Positions 27,233 to 37,740 of a stretch of DNA of 64,000 nucleotides are shown piece after piece; the first letter of the stretch is position 1, and each line of letters starts with the position of its first letter. The position numbers were made by a program, and so were the translations under genes. The stretch lies in assembly GCF_013299185.1 (NCBI RefSeq), contig NZ_JAAFKG010000036.1, positions 1 through 64,000 on the forward strand. Reading direction: 5' to 3'. Source of the DNA: Microcoleus sp. bin48.metabat.b7b8b9.023 (GTDB taxonomy: Bacteria; Cyanobacteriota; Cyanobacteriia; Cyanobacteriales; Microcoleaceae). The notes under the pieces are model-generated. The model saw nothing but the letters and a program-made list of their open reading frames with translations. It was not told where the DNA came from and ran no database searches.

Positions 27233-28726
27233 ATGAAATTGAGAGAATTATTAGCAACACTTCCTGGCATTTCCTTTGACACCCAACATCGGGCTCTCGA
27301 TGCCGAAGTCAAGGGTTTATCTACTAATTCCCATGCTTGTCAGGCGGGGGATTTGTTTTTGGGAATGCCGGGGACGCGGGTAGACGGCGGAGATTTTTGG
27401 CAAAGTGCGATCGCCAGCGGTGCAATTGCGGCCATAATTTCCACTTCAGCCGCCGAGAAAACACCCCCCCAAGACGGGGATACCTGCGTGATTGTGGCAA
27501 CGGACATGGCTCAAATTTGCGGTCAAATAGCCACCGCATTTTACGGCAATCCTGCTAGCAAATTAAAACTTGTCGGCGTTACTGGGACTAACGGCAAAAC
27601 TACAACAACTCATTTAATCGAATTTTTGCTCAATCAAATGCAGTTGCCGGCAGCAATTTTCGGCACGCTTTACACTCGCTGGCCGGGTTTTCAACAAACT
27701 GCACTTTACACTACACCTTTTGCGATCGACTTGCAAAAACAGCTAGCAGAAGCTGTAACCGCTGGATGCAAACACGGGGTGATGGAAGTCAGTTCCCATG
27801 CTTTAGCACAGCAGCGAGTCTTGGGCTGTACTTTTGAAGTTGCTGTGTTTACCAACTTGACTCAAGATCATCTCGATTATCACCGCGATATGGAGGATTA
27901 TTTTGAGGCAAAGTCGCTTTTGTTTAGTCAAAATTATCTCACAAATCGCGCTGTAATTAATATTGACGACTCCTACGGACGGCGGATTGTTGAAAGCCTC
28001 AAATCCGAGCAAGTATGGAGTTACAGCACTACGGACAAAACTGCTGATTTGTATGCTTTTGATTTGCAATATCAGCCCAATGGAGTTAAGGGAATGTTGC
28101 ACACTCCCAAGGGTGAAACTGCTTTTGTTTTGCCTTTAGTCGGTCAGTTCAATTTATCGAATATGCTGGCTGCTGTCGGTGCGGTTTTAGAATTGGGTTT
28201 AGATTTGTCCGCAATTGTGGAGAAATTAGCTCTGTTTTCGGGAGTGCCGGGACGGATGGAACGGGTGCAAATTAGTTCCGATCAAGATATTAGTGTAATT
28301 GTCGATTACGCGCACACTCCAGATAGTTTGGAGAACTTGTTGAAGGCTTCGCGGCCGTTTATTCCCGGTCAAATGATTTGTGTGTTTGGTTGCGGTGGCG
28401 ATCGCGATCGCACGAAACGCCCGATCATGGGTAAAATCGTGGCAGAGTTAGCCGACTTAGCGGTTGTTACCTCCGACAATCCGCGTACCGAAAATCCCGA
28501 TCGCATTTTGGAAGATGTGCTCGCAGGCATTCCCGCTGAGGTAAAACCGGTCGTGATGTGCGATCGCGCCGCAGCAATTCGCACTGCTATTATGGACGCT
28601 AAACCCGGAGATGGCGTGCTGATTGCAGGCAAAGGACACGAAGATTATCAGATTTTAGGCACCGAAAAAGTCCATTTTGACGATCGAGAACAAGCACGAG
28701 ATGCCTTGACAGCCAGAATGAACTGA
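27233..28726 (+). CDS. murE: UDP-MurNAc-tripeptide ligase (meso-DAP adding)
   Basis: A 497-aa Mur ligase, acting in the cytoplasm to add meso-diaminopimelate to UDP-MurNAc-L-Ala-D-Glu. The ATP-binding loop GVTGTNGKTTTTH is at about residues 116-128, the domain TTPFAIDLQ and MEVSSHALAQ follow, and the DAP-specific motif DNPRTENPD is near residue 415. The length matches the family. A good GAGGAG RBS precedes the ATG. No other mur genes adjoin it. The IscB element stands directly upstream, so the gene may depend on a promoter near 27200 or on readthrough. Confidence 0.97.
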   Translation: MKLRELLATLPGISFDTQHRALDAEVKGLSTNSHACQAGDLFLGMPGTRVDGGDFWQSAIASGAIAAIISTSAAEKTPPQDGDTCVIVATDMAQICGQIATAFYGNPASKLKLVGVTGTNGKTTTTHLIEFLLNQMQLPAAIFGTLYTRWPGFQQTALYTTPFAIDLQKQLAEAVTAGCKHGVMEVSSHALAQQRVLGCTFEVAVFTNLTQDHLDYHRDMEDYFEAKSLLFSQNYLTNRAVINIDDSYGRRIVESLKSEQVWSYSTTDKTADLYAFDLQYQPNGVKGMLHTPKGETAFVLPLVGQFNLSNMLAAVGAVLELGLDLSAIVEKLALFSGVPGRMERVQISSDQDISVIVDYAHTPDSLENLLKASRPFIPGQMICVFGCGGDRDRTKRPIMGKIVAELADLAVVTSDNPRTENPDRILEDVLAGIPAEVKPVVMCDRAAAIRTAIMDAKPGDGVLIAGKGHEDYQILGTEKVHFDDREQARDALTARMN

Positions 28727-28751
28727 TTCGACTAACCCCATTACACTTAGT

Positions 28752-28785
28752 GTTAATAGTTAACCAAATTTGGTTAACTATTAAC
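28752..28785. terminator. Perfect 34-bp palindrome after murE
   Basis: Arms GTTAATAGTTAACCAAA and TTTGGTTAACTATTAAC meet without a loop. It lies 25 bp downstream of murE. A T-rich tract occurs 15-30 bp later but not directly at the stem, so it may be a weak terminator or a protein-binding palindrome rather than a canonical intrinsic terminator. Confidence 0.5.
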
Positions 28786-28894
28786 GGCTTACTGGGTATC
28801 ATTTTTGTGATTTTTTTAAGTATTTTTACTGGCATTATTGGATAATTACTAGATTATAATAGTTAGATCAAAAATAATAAAAAAAGTAATTGCG

Positions 28895-29164
28895 CGAATT
28901 ATGATTTGTACTTCCAGGTCGATCGACCTACAAACAGTAGTAATTCGGGTCAAAGATAACGACCCTGGTATACCTGAGTCAGTGAAATTGCGGATATTAG
29001 ACCACTTGTTTACTACCAAAGAGGTTGGCAAGGGGACGAGATTGGGATTGGCGATCGCCCGACAGATCGTATAAGAAACTCATCAAGGTAGTATCAAGGT
29101 TAATTCCACCCTAGGGGAAGGTACTGAGTTTATAATCTCGATCCCAATTAAAGGCAATATATAA
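28895..29164 (+). pseudogene. Relic of a histidine kinase ATPase domain
   Basis: The frame reads RIMICTSRS, VKDNDPGIPESVKLRI, DHLFTTKEVGKGTRLGLAIA, then a TAA in place of the usual GAA, ETHQGSIKVNSTLGEGTEFI, and a true end at 29162-29164. It matches the C-terminal end of the kinase genes at 35318-36589 and 39534-41732 closely, at DNA level too. So it is a decayed fragment of a family member with one nonsense codon, one Gly to Arg change in the G2 box (GTGLG to GTRLG), and no N-terminus. It shows that the local kinase cluster was once larger. Confidence 0.85.
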
Positions 29165-29250
29165 AAGTTAATAAAATGGCTTGCGATCGAAACTTAAAAT
29201 AGGGGATAGCGATCGAAGCATTGGTGGCAAAGCTCAGGGTACGATGTCGT

Positions 29251-29286
29251 TCAACAGTTGACAGTTGACAGTTGACAGTTGACAGT
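29251..29286. repeat. Heptamer repeat (CAGTTGA)n, about 5 copies
   Basis: Tandem CAGTTGA heptamers immediately before the third ~90-bp element. Confidence 0.93.
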
Positions 29287-29294
29287 TTGAAAGC

Positions 29295-29392
29295 TACCTC
29301 TACTTAGAAGGAAGAGGGTTGGAGTAATGAATAGTCTGATTTTAATTTATCCCGCTCGGGGTTGGGGCTTTCAACCAATTCTTTCTGCTGAA
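29295..29392 (+). repeat. ~90-bp dispersed element, copy 3
   Basis: Contains GGTTGGAGTAATGAATAGTC, TTAATTTATCCC and GGCTTTCAACCAATTCTTTC. It shares a block of about 30 nearly invariant bases with 6412-6510 and 16593-16682. The segment GGTTGGGGCTTTCAACC can fold. The rest of 29393-29635 has no gene. Confidence 0.85.
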
Positions 29393-29635
29393 GGCAGCAT
29401 TTGAAGACTAAAGTTCAAGATCCAGGTTCCATGCTGCAAGTAATACAGTTGACAAAAAAGCTTGGTACAATATAATTGTTGTTTTAGTTTATTCTGCCCA
29501 ACGTGTAAGGTGCGAATCTATGAGATTCTAGATTAAATCTGAAAGATTGTTCGTAGCTGGGCGCCCGACAAATACTGTTGCATAATTTTGGGAAAATCTC
29601 AAAATCTCCAATCTGAAATTTAAAACCTACTAACC

Positions 29636-32353
29636 ATGATCGAGTCAAAGGCTCATCCCGCTAAAACTCTACCTTTACGACTTGTACTCGTAGTTCCGTT
29701 TGTCTTGCAAATCTTTGCCGCAGTCGGACTGACTGGTTATCTGTCGCTGCGTAACGGACAGCAAGCAGTAAATGATGTTTCCAGTCAGTTGCGTCAAGAG
29801 ATTAGCGATCGCCTCAATTTACAAGTTCTTAACTACTTAGAAAAACCTTATCTTGTCGGACAAACAATCGTGGCTGCGGCTCAAGAAAATCAGCTAAATC
29901 TAACAGATGTCACGAAACTGGAACGAACTTTTTGGCAGTTAGTCAGCCAAGATACGGTCGAATTTATGCAGCTTGCTATGGCTGATGGTACGAGCATTTT
30001 AGTAGAAGAGTTAGTGAATGGAGACATCTTGGCTGCTGTCAACCAAAAAGCAGATTTACCTCAGCGCAAAATCTATCAACTTAATCATCAAGGTCAAAGA
30101 ACTGCCCTGATAGAAACTCAAGCAAAGTTTGACCCCCGAATGCGACCTTGGTATAAAAATGCACAAAAAGCCGGAAAACCAACCTGGACATCTCATCCTT
30201 TCCTCGGTGCATTGAATAAGACGGCCACAATAGGTATATCCCTGCCAATCTATAATAGCGATGGTACGTTATTAGCAGTTGTAAACAGTATTTTTCGGAT
30301 TGACAAGATTCATAACTTTCTCAGCCAGCTAAAGGTTGGTCAAACAGGACAAACGTTTATTATCGATCGATCGGGCAACCTGATTGCAAGTTCCACGATC
30401 GAAGAGCCTTATATTATAGATCGCAAAAAAAAAGATTTGCAACAAATTCCAGCCCTCAACTCTGAAAGTCCTGTAATTCGTGCGACAGCCCAAGCAATAG
30501 TCGATCGATTGGGTACTTTTAACACCATTGCACAGGGTCAACAGCTTGATTTTATGCTGGAAAATCACCGTCATTTCGTTCAAGTTTCAACCATTAAAGA
30601 CGAACGAGGTATCGATTGGCTCAGCGTCATTGTCGTGCCAGAATCAGATTTCATGGCACAAATCAATGCCAACACTCGCACCACAATTGTCCTCTGTTTG
30701 GGTGCGTTGGTTTTGGCAACCGTTCTCGGTATATATACTTCCCAATGGATTGCCGATCCGATTATGAAATTGCAACAAGCCAGTGAAGCCATTGCCACGG
30801 GTGAACTCGATCGCACAGTCGAAATTAACGATATCAAAGAATTAGCAGGGTTAGCGCGATCGTTCAACCAAATGGCAGTGCAACTCAAAACATCCTTTAC
30901 AGTCCTCGAAGCTCGCGTTACCGAACGTACTGTAGAGCTTCAACAAGCAAAGGAATTAGCCGACAACGCCAACGCCGCCAAAAGCGAATTTCTCGCCAAT
31001 ATGAGCCACGAACTCCGCACACCCCTTAACGGCATCCTCGGTTACGCTCAAATCTTGCAACGCAGCGAACCCCTCACCTCCACAGGAAGTAACGGCGTTA
31101 ACATCATCTACCAGTGCGGCTCGCACCTTCTCACCCTAATTAACGATATCCTTGACCTCTCTAAAATCGAAGCCGGTAAACTAGAAATCTATCCCGCCTC
31201 CTTCTACTTTCCTTCCTTTCTCCAAAGCGTTGTAGAAATCAACAGTATTCGAGCGCAACAAAAAGGAATTACCTTCGACTTTCTCCCAGATGATAACTTA
31301 CCTATGGGAGTCCTGGCGGATGAAAAGCGTTTGCGTCAGGTACTAATTAATCTGTTGAGTAATGCCATTAAATTCACGAATCAAGGCAGCGTGACCTTCT
31401 TAGTTGAGAGAGTTGAAAAAACGGATCGACCGGATTTTTGCACTCTCCGTTTCTCAGTAAAAGATACCGGAGTCGGAATTACCCCGCAACAACTAGAGCA
31501 GATATTCCAGCCATTTGAACAGGTAGGTGATATCAAAAAACAATCCGAAGGTACTGGATTAGGACTAGCAATTAGCCATAAAATTGTCTCCTTGATGGGT
31601 AGTGAAATTAAAGTCGAGAGTATTTCCGGGGAAGGTAGCACCTTCTCCTTTGAAGTAGAATTGCCCGAAGAGAAGGATTGGGCTGCGGATTCGAGAGTTG
31701 TTTCTCAGGGAACTATCCTAGGCTATGCTGGGAAACGACGCAAAATTTTATTGATCGATGACCGCTGGGAAAATCGTTCGGTATTGCTCAATCTTTTGGA
31801 ACCAATTGGTTTTACAATTATTGAAGCTAGCGATGGACAAGAAGGACTCCAGCAAGTTTTACAGACTGCACCGGATTTGATTATTACCGATTTGGCAATG
31901 CCAGTCATGGACGGGTTTGAGTTTTTGCACTCATTGCGATCGCATAGAGAACTACAACATCACATTGTGCTGGTTTCTTCAGCGAGTGTCTTTGAGATCG
32001 ATCGCCTCAATAGCATTAAAGCGGGGGGCAATAATTTCTTACCCAAACCCATCCAAGCTGAAATATTGCTAGAACAAGTGCAAAAGTATTTAAAGTTAGA
32101 GTGGATTTATCAGGATCCCAAAGACGAGCAACTTTGGGAGTTGGATGTAGCTCAAGAAATTAAGCCACCATCTCACGCCATTTTAACCCAACTTGCTCAA
32201 CTAGCCAAAATGGGCGATTTAGAGGGAGTGATGGAAGTCGCCCAGCAAATTTCTGATGGGGATAATGCCGCTTTTGTCCGAGAACTTATCCAGATAGCCG
32301 AGGCGTGCGAGATCAAACAACTGCGGGCATTTATTCAGCAATATCTCGCTTAA
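29636..32353 (+). CDS. Hybrid histidine kinase dCache-HAMP-HisKA-HATPase-REC (A)
   Basis: A 905-aa membrane protein. TM1 at about residues 14-36, extracellular dCache_1-like sensor to about 345, TM2 at about 345-365, HAMP (ADPIMKLQQASEAIATGELD), a coiled segment, HisKA with [12 protein letters not shown] (His near residue 457), N-box LLSNAIKFT, G-boxes DTGVGI and GTGLGLAIS, and a C-terminal REC starting [10 protein letters not shown] with the phospho-acceptor in [13 protein letters not shown] 90-residue tail, probably an Hpt-like or dimerising helix, follows. It heads a group of three same-strand genes. The paralogue at 32504-35299 matches it almost completely at DNA level from about 31730 on. 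Cache sensors usually bind small metabolites; the ligand is unknown. Confidence 0.93.
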   Translation: MIESKAHPAKTLPLRLVLVVPFVLQIFAAVGLTGYLSLRNGQQAVNDVSSQLRQEISDRLNLQVLNYLEKPYLVGQTIVAAAQENQLNLTDVTKLERTFWQLVSQDTVEFMQLAMADGTSILVEELVNGDILAAVNQKADLPQRKIYQLNHQGQRTALIETQAKFDPRMRPWYKNAQKAGKPTWTSHPFLGALNKTATIGISLPIYNSDGTLLAVVNSIFRIDKIHNFLSQLKVGQTGQTFIIDRSGNLIASSTIEEPYIIDRKKKDLQQIPALNSESPVIRATAQAIVDRLGTFNTIAQGQQLDFMLENHRHFVQVSTIKDERGIDWLSVIVVPESDFMAQINANTRTTIVLCLGALVLATVLGIYTSQWIADPIMKLQQASEAIATGELDRTVEINDIKELAGLARSFNQMAVQLKTSFTVLEARVTERTVELQQAKELADNANAAKSEFLANMSHELRTPLNGILGYAQILQRSEPLTSTGSNGVNIIYQCGSHLLTLINDILDLSKIEAGKLEIYPASFYFPSFLQSVVEINSIRAQQKGITFDFLPDDNLPMGVLADEKRLRQVLINLLSNAIKFTNQGSVTFLVERVEKTDRPDFCTLRFSVKDTGVGITPQQLEQIFQPFEQVGDIKKQSEGTGLGLAISHKIVSLMGSEIKVESISGEGSTFSFEVELPEEKDWAADSRVVSQGTILGYAGKRRKILLIDDRWENRSVLLNLLEPIGFTIIEASDGQEGLQQVLQTAPDLIITDLAMPVMDGFEFLHSLRSHRELQHHIVLVSSASVFEIDRLNSIKAGGNNFLPKPIQAEILLEQVQKYLKLEWIYQDPKDEQLWELDVAQEIKPPSHAILTQLAQLAKMGDLEGVMEVAQQISDGDNAAFVRELIQIAEACEIKQLRAFIQQYLA

Positions 32354-32503
32354 TGACGAGGAGCAAAAACTCTGGTAGACGGTCGAGAAATATCCGATCG
32401 CACTGGTGATTTTGTGATCGAGATTACATTGCATCGGTCAAAAAATGTATAATATATTAATATAAAAAAAATCATATTACTTGACTTTTTCAAAACTTTT
32501 CAT

Positions 32504-35299
32504 ATGTATTCCTCGGAAAACAAATCAGGCGATCGCCATTTCATCCGTCGTTTACCGCTACAAGCAGTTCTGGTTGTCCCATTCGTCGTCCAAATCTTTG
32601 CAGCGGTTGGGTTAGTAGGTTATTTTTCCTTTAGAAACGGTGAACAAGCAGTCAATGACCTAGCAAATCAGTTGATAGATAGCGCAACTCAGCGAGTAGA
32701 TAACCAGTTAGACAGCTATCTAGCCCTGCCGCAACAACTAACGCAAGTGACAGCCGATGCGATCGCTACCGGGCAACTTGACCTAAATAACCCCAAAGCC
32801 AGCGAACTCTATTTTTGGCGACAATCAAAAGCCTTCCCCGCGATTAGCTATTTCGGTTATACCCTGCCAGATGGCAGAGAGGTTGGGGCGGGGCGCTATT
32901 TAAATCCCAAAGATATCACCCTGTATCAAAACCTTCCCGGAGGCAAGGCATCAGACTACACCAGTGATGTTTCAGGAAACCGGGGCAAGCTGATTCAGAC
33001 CTACGAATTGGACATTCTCAATGACAACAACAAGTATATCAAGGCAACCCGAGCCCAAAAACCTTTCTGGGCAGATATCTCGGGAGTTGCAACTAACAAT
33101 ATTCAAGTGTCTGAGACAGGTGCTGAAGCACAGGCTGGAGGTGCAAGTGAAAATGTAGGAGACTACTCAGATTATATAAGTGTTCCAGCAATTTATCCGA
33201 TCCTCGATCGGAATGGAAAATTTTTAGCTTCTTTAATCTGTGATTTGCAGCTTAACGACATCAATAGATTTTTAAAGAGTCTCAAAATTAGCCACTCTGG
33301 GAAGGTTTTCATCGTTGAACCGGATGGTAGAATGGTGGCAAGTTCTGGCAAAAAACCGATTCTCAACAAACAAAAAGATCCCGTAGAAAGGTTTACAGTC
33401 TTCACCATTCCCGAGCCGTTGATTCAAACAATCGCCACTCAAATTCAACAAGAGTCGGGCAGCTTGCAATCCATTCAGACAAATCGCGAATTGAGATTCA
33501 AATACAACAACCAGCGCTATTTTACCCAAGTCACTCCTTGGAAAGATCGGTATGGACTGAATTGGCTGATTGTGGTGACGATACCAGAGTCAGACTTTAT
33601 GGGGCAAATTAATGCTAATACCCGATCGACCATTCTTCTATGCTGTGGCGCCCTAGTCGTGGCAACAATCATCGGATTTTTTACATCTAGGTGGATTACT
33701 GGCCCGATTGTCCGCCTCCAAAAAGCAAGCGAGGCGATCGCAGCAGGAGACTTAGATCGCCCCGTCGAAATTAACGATATCAAGGAATTGGAAGGGTTAG
33801 GGCGATCGTTCAACCAAATGGCAGTGCAACTCAAAACCTCATTCACAGTCCTCGAAGCTCGCGTTACCGAACGTACCGTAGAACTGCAACAAGCAAAGGA
33901 ATCAGCCGACAACGCCAACGCCGCCAAAAGCGAATTTCTCGCCAACATGAGCCACGAACTCCGCACACCGCTCAACGGCATCCTCGGCTACGCTCAGATT
34001 CTGCAACGCAACGAATCCATCAACTCTAAAGGACGTAATGGCATTGACATCATCTATCAGTGCGGCTCCCACCTGCTCACCCTAATTAACGATATCCTTG
34101 ACCTCTCTAAAATCGAAGCGGGGAAACTAGAAATAAATCCCAGCTCCTTCCATTTTCCTTCTTTTCTCCAGGGAATTGTCGAAATCAACTTTATTCGCGC
34201 TCAACAAAAAGACATTACCTTTGATTTCCTTCCCGATGCCAACTTACCTATCGGAGTCCTTGCCGATGAAAAGCGTTTGCGGCAGGTATTGATTAACTTG
34301 TTGGGCAATGCCATTAAATTTACCGAGCGCGGTCAAGTGACATTCAGAGTAGAGAAAAGTGATACAGTAAATGAGGGAAAAAATACACGAATTCGATTTG
34401 CGATCGCAGATACCGGAGTAGGCATGACCCCCAAACAAGTAGAGAAGATATTCCAGCCATTTGAACAGGTAGGTGATACCAAAAAACAATCCGAAGGTAC
34501 CGGACTAGGACTAGCAATTAGTCACAAAATAGTCTTCTTAATGGATAGTGAAATTAAAGTCGAGAGCATTTCCGGGAAAGGCAGCACCTTTTCCTTTGAA
34601 GTACAATTGCCGGAAGTTAGGGATTGGGCTGCGGATTCGAGAGTTGTGTCACAAGGGGCGATCGTAGGCTATGCTGGAGAACGACGCAAAATTTTATTGA
34701 TCGATGACCGCTGGGAAAATCGTTCGGTATTGCTGAATCTTTTGGAACCAATTGGTTTTACAATTATTGAAGCTAGCGATGGACAAGAAGGACTCCAGCA
34801 AGTTTTACAGACTGCACCGGATTTGATTATTACCGATTTGGCAATGCCAGTCATGGACGGGTTTGAGTTTTTGCACTCATTGCGATCGCATAGAGAACTA
34901 CAACATCACATCGTGCTAGTTTCTTCAGCTAGTGTCTTTGAGATCGATCGCCACAATAGCATTACAGCGGGCGGCAATGATTTTTTACCCAAACCCATTC
35001 AAGCTGAAATATTGCTAGAACAAGTGCAAAAGTATTTAAAGTTAGAGTGGATTTATCAGGATCCCAAAGACGAGCAACTTTGGGATCCTGATGTAGCTCA
35101 AGAAATTAAGCCACCATCTGACGCCATTTTGACACAACTTGCTCAACTAACCAAAATGGGCGATTTAGAGGAAGTGATGGAAGTCGCCCAGCAAATTTCC
35201 GATGGGGATAATGCCGCTTTTGTCCGAGAACTTATCCAGATGGCCGAGGCGTGCGAGATCAAACAACTACGGGCATTTATTCAGCAGTATCTCGCTTAA
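32504..35299 (+). CDS. Hybrid histidine kinase dCache-HAMP-HisKA-HATPase-REC (B)
   Basis: A 931-aa paralogue of the preceding gene. Membrane-spanning helices, HAMP, kinase ([33 protein letters not shown]) and receiver ([20 protein letters not shown]) are conserved, while the extracellular sensor (residues ~45-365) differs strongly and is longer. REC and tail are nearly identical in DNA to gene A, including synonymous sites. So A and B arose by tandem duplication, with recent gene conversion of the output half and divergence of the sensor. Its stop lies 18 bp before the ATG of the REC-kinase gene at 35318, which suggests an operon. Confidence 0.93.
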   Translation: MYSSENKSGDRHFIRRLPLQAVLVVPFVVQIFAAVGLVGYFSFRNGEQAVNDLANQLIDSATQRVDNQLDSYLALPQQLTQVTADAIATGQLDLNNPKASELYFWRQSKAFPAISYFGYTLPDGREVGAGRYLNPKDITLYQNLPGGKASDYTSDVSGNRGKLIQTYELDILNDNNKYIKATRAQKPFWADISGVATNNIQVSETGAEAQAGGASENVGDYSDYISVPAIYPILDRNGKFLASLICDLQLNDINRFLKSLKISHSGKVFIVEPDGRMVASSGKKPILNKQKDPVERFTVFTIPEPLIQTIATQIQQESGSLQSIQTNRELRFKYNNQRYFTQVTPWKDRYGLNWLIVVTIPESDFMGQINANTRSTILLCCGALVVATIIGFFTSRWITGPIVRLQKASEAIAAGDLDRPVEINDIKELEGLGRSFNQMAVQLKTSFTVLEARVTERTVELQQAKESADNANAAKSEFLANMSHELRTPLNGILGYAQILQRNESINSKGRNGIDIIYQCGSHLLTLINDILDLSKIEAGKLEINPSSFHFPSFLQGIVEINFIRAQQKDITFDFLPDANLPIGVLADEKRLRQVLINLLGNAIKFTERGQVTFRVEKSDTVNEGKNTRIRFAIADTGVGMTPKQVEKIFQPFEQVGDTKKQSEGTGLGLAISHKIVFLMDSEIKVESISGKGSTFSFEVQLPEVRDWAADSRVVSQGAIVGYAGERRKILLIDDRWENRSVLLNLLEPIGFTIIEASDGQEGLQQVLQTAPDLIITDLAMPVMDGFEFLHSLRSHRELQHHIVLVSSASVFEIDRHNSITAGGNDFLPKPIQAEILLEQVQKYLKLEWIYQDPKDEQLWDPDVAQEIKPPSDAILTQLAQLTKMGDLEEVMEVAQQISDGDNAAFVRELIQMAEACEIKQLRAFIQQYLA

Positions 35300-35317
35300 T
35301 GTGTAGCATTAGAAACT

Positions 35318-36589
35318 ATGATTAACTCAAGCAGTTCCTTTGTTTTGATTGTGGATGACAATCCAACCAACTTGTCTATCCTCTCCAAAACCTTGAAATC
35401 CGCCAACTACAAAATTCGCATGGCAGTGGATGGCGAAGAAGCCCTAGCTATGGTGGCCTATGCTCACCCAGACCTAATTTTACTCGACGTGCAAATGCCC
35501 AAAATGGACGGTTTTGAAGCCTGCCGCCGCCTCCAAGCAGACACCGCTACTCAAGGTATCCCCATAATTTTCATGACGGCTTTGGCAGATACGGAGAATA
35601 AAATCCAAGGCTTATCCTTGGGGGCGGTGGACTACATTACCAAACCTTTTGAACCCCAGGAAGTATTAGCAAGGGTGAAAGTTCACTGGCGTCTAAAGCA
35701 ACTCGCCGACACCTTAGAACAACGAGTGGCACAACGTACTGATGAGTTGGAGAAAGCCCAATTGCAATTGGTGCACCAAGAAAAACTCTCCACTCTGGGA
35801 CAACTGGTGGCGGGCGTTGCTCATGAAATTAACAATCCCATTGCTTGTGTCGTAGGTAATGTTAGTGCTGTGGAAGATAGCATTAACGATCTATTTGATT
35901 TGATCGATCTATATCGCCAACGGTTCCCCGAACCCGGCCCGACAATTGAGGCATCTCTAAACACGATCGATCTAGAATATCTGCGGGAAGATTTGCCCAA
36001 ACTGGTTAAATCCATGAAGGATGGGGGCGATCGCATTGTATCTATTAGTCAAAGCCTCCGCACTTTTTCCCGCGCCGACAGCGATAAAAAGCAGAAATTC
36101 AACCTGGCTGAAGGTATTGACAGCACTGTGCTGATCTTGCGCCATCGCCTCAAGGCAAATAATCTGCGTCCAGCCATTGAAGTGATTGCTAACTACGGCG
36201 ATGTGCCAGAGATTAATTGTTTTCCCGGACAATTAAATCAGGTGTTTATGAATATTCTCGCCAATGCGATCGATGCTTTGGATGCAGCGTGCGTTGGGCG
36301 AACCTATGAGGAATTAGAAGCCGATCCTGGGCGAATTATGATTTCTACTTCCAGTTCGATCGACCTTTCCACCGTAAAAATTAGTATCAAAGATAACGGC
36401 TCTGGTATGCCAAACTCAGTAAAATCGCGGATATTCGACCATCTGTTTACGACGAAAGAGGTTGGCAAGGGGACGGGATTGGGATTGGCGATCGCTAAGT
36501 CTATCGTAGAAGAAACCCACAACGGCAAGTTAATCTGCCATTCTGCGGTGGGTGAAGGGACAGAATTTGCGATCGAACTTCCGGTGTAA
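35318..36589 (+). CDS. REC-HisKA-HATPase hybrid protein
   Basis: A 423-aa soluble protein. The REC domain at residues 7-125 (SFVLIVDDNPTNL; acceptor in LLDVQMPKMD; SKPF-like TKPFEPQ) is followed by a coiled coil and an NtrB-type kinase: H-box GQLVAGVAHEINNPIACVV, N-box FMNILANAIDALD, G-boxes DNGSGMP and GTGLGLAIA. Such N-terminal REC plus kinase proteins act as phosphorelay middle steps. It is encoded 18 bp behind hybrid kinase B, so it is a likely acceptor of phosphate from A or B. A decayed copy of its C-terminus is found at 28895-29164. Confidence 0.92.
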   Translation: MINSSSSFVLIVDDNPTNLSILSKTLKSANYKIRMAVDGEEALAMVAYAHPDLILLDVQMPKMDGFEACRRLQADTATQGIPIIFMTALADTENKIQGLSLGAVDYITKPFEPQEVLARVKVHWRLKQLADTLEQRVAQRTDELEKAQLQLVHQEKLSTLGQLVAGVAHEINNPIACVVGNVSAVEDSINDLFDLIDLYRQRFPEPGPTIEASLNTIDLEYLREDLPKLVKSMKDGGDRIVSISQSLRTFSRADSDKKQKFNLAEGIDSTVLILRHRLKANNLRPAIEVIANYGDVPEINCFPGQLNQVFMNILANAIDALDAACVGRTYEELEADPGRIMISTSSSIDLSTVKISIKDNGSGMPNSVKSRIFDHLFTTKEVGKGTGLGLAIAKSIVEETHNGKLICHSAVGEGTEFAIELPV

Positions 36590-36638
36590 AAAATATTACA
36601 TTGCGCCCAGTCGCTCGATCGCGCGATCGGATGTGATA

Positions 36639-37586
36639 TTATCGATCGACCTTGGGTGCGGACTTGAGCTTCAAAGCGCTTAAAAATTTAACACATTCAG
36701 CTTCAAGCAATCGGTATTTAATCGGCTTGATGAAGGCATTAAAATGATTTAAACCAACAATATAATTGCCAGTTTCGATAGCGATAGGGGATAAATGAGT
36801 GCCTTCTATTTCCCGAGTTAAAACTGGTAAATCTCTAGCTTTCAACTGTTCAACCAACCACAGCACATCGCTGTTTTTTTGTACTTCCAAACTTTTGTCA
36901 ATATCCCTAACTGAGCCTGCTATGTCATCTCGATCGAACGAAATCAGTGCAGTTAAATTAAACAAAGAACTGCTAGCAATAAAACACTGAGTTTCTGCTC
37001 TTGTCGGCCGCACTCCCAAACCGAGTTTGTCTAACAGCACTGCGAGCGCTCGAATCGGAATTGCACTCTCGGTGTTGCTGATATCGGGAGCAATTAATAA
37101 AGAGGGTTGACCTTTAATTGAAGGTGTCTCGATACTGCTATTGTAGATTAACTTTTGAATCTGTCGGTTTTCATCTTGGCCATAACATTGATTCGCAATA
37201 TTTTGCCAATTGGCATCGCTTAAAAACTCTAAAAGAGCGATGTACTTGCATCCCAAACTGTGACCCACCCAAAAATAGCTCGATCGCTCTTGATAAATAT
37301 CCGACTCCCAACCCAATTTTTTCGCAACTTCCGTTAGTTCTTTCCTAAGTATCTCCTGTTCTTGCAATAAACTAATTGCGATCGGCCAGTGGCGAAAACT
37401 AAACCTAAACGGCAAAGCAACAATTGTATACCCATCTGCAAACAACTTTTTTAAGAAATCTCGATAAAATACAGTAGGAAAAGTGCCAAAAAAAGTACCT
37501 CCTATAAATTGAATGACACCTTTTGGCTGGGGGTGAAGCGCTACCCAACTAAAAGAAATTGGCTGAAACTTAAATACTGGTTGCAT
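36639..37586 (-). CDS. DUF1350 alpha/beta-hydrolase-like protein
   Basis: A 315-aa protein of a family shared by cyanobacteria and plant plastids. VIQFIGGTFFGTFPTVFYRDFLK near the start and FWVGHSLGCKYIALLE (nucleophile elbow G-x-S-x-G, near residue 130) suggest an alpha/beta hydrolase fold; the function is not established. I chose ATG 37586 because GAGGA precedes it; an ATG 15 bp further up lacks one. It converges with the kinase cluster. Its upstream region consists of the palindrome half-sites at 37620-37737. Confidence 0.82.
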   Translation of the reverse strand: MQPVFKFQPISFSWVALHPQPKGVIQFIGGTFFGTFPTVFYRDFLKKLFADGYTIVALPFRFSFRHWPIAISLLQEQEILRKELTEVAKKLGWESDIYQERSSYFWVGHSLGCKYIALLEFLSDANWQNIANQCYGQDENRQIQKLIYNSSIETPSIKGQPSLLIAPDISNTESAIPIRALAVLLDKLGLGVRPTRAETQCFIASSSLFNLTALISFDRDDIAGSVRDIDKSLEVQKNSDVLWLVEQLKARDLPVLTREIEGTHLSPIAIETGNYIVGLNHFNAFIKPIKYRLLEAECVKFLSALKLKSAPKVDR

Positions 37587-37619
37587 CCGAATAATCCTCA
37601 TACCATTTTAGATTTTTAA

Positions 37620-37737
37620 CGTTTGTAGTGAGGACTTCAGTCCTCAGAAAAACAGCGTTTGTAGTGAGGACTTCAGTCCGCAGCGTTTGTAGTGAGGACT
37701 TCAGTCCGCAGCGTTTGTAGTGAGGACAGCGTGCACC
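37620..37737. repeat. Four tandem half-copies of the GTAGTGAGGACTTCAGTCC family
   Basis: GCGTTTGTAGTGAGGACTTC recurs at intervals of about 29-35 bp, four times. Unlike at 6293 there is no second arm, so these are direct repeats of one arm. Confidence 0.9.
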
Positions 37738-37740
37738 AGG

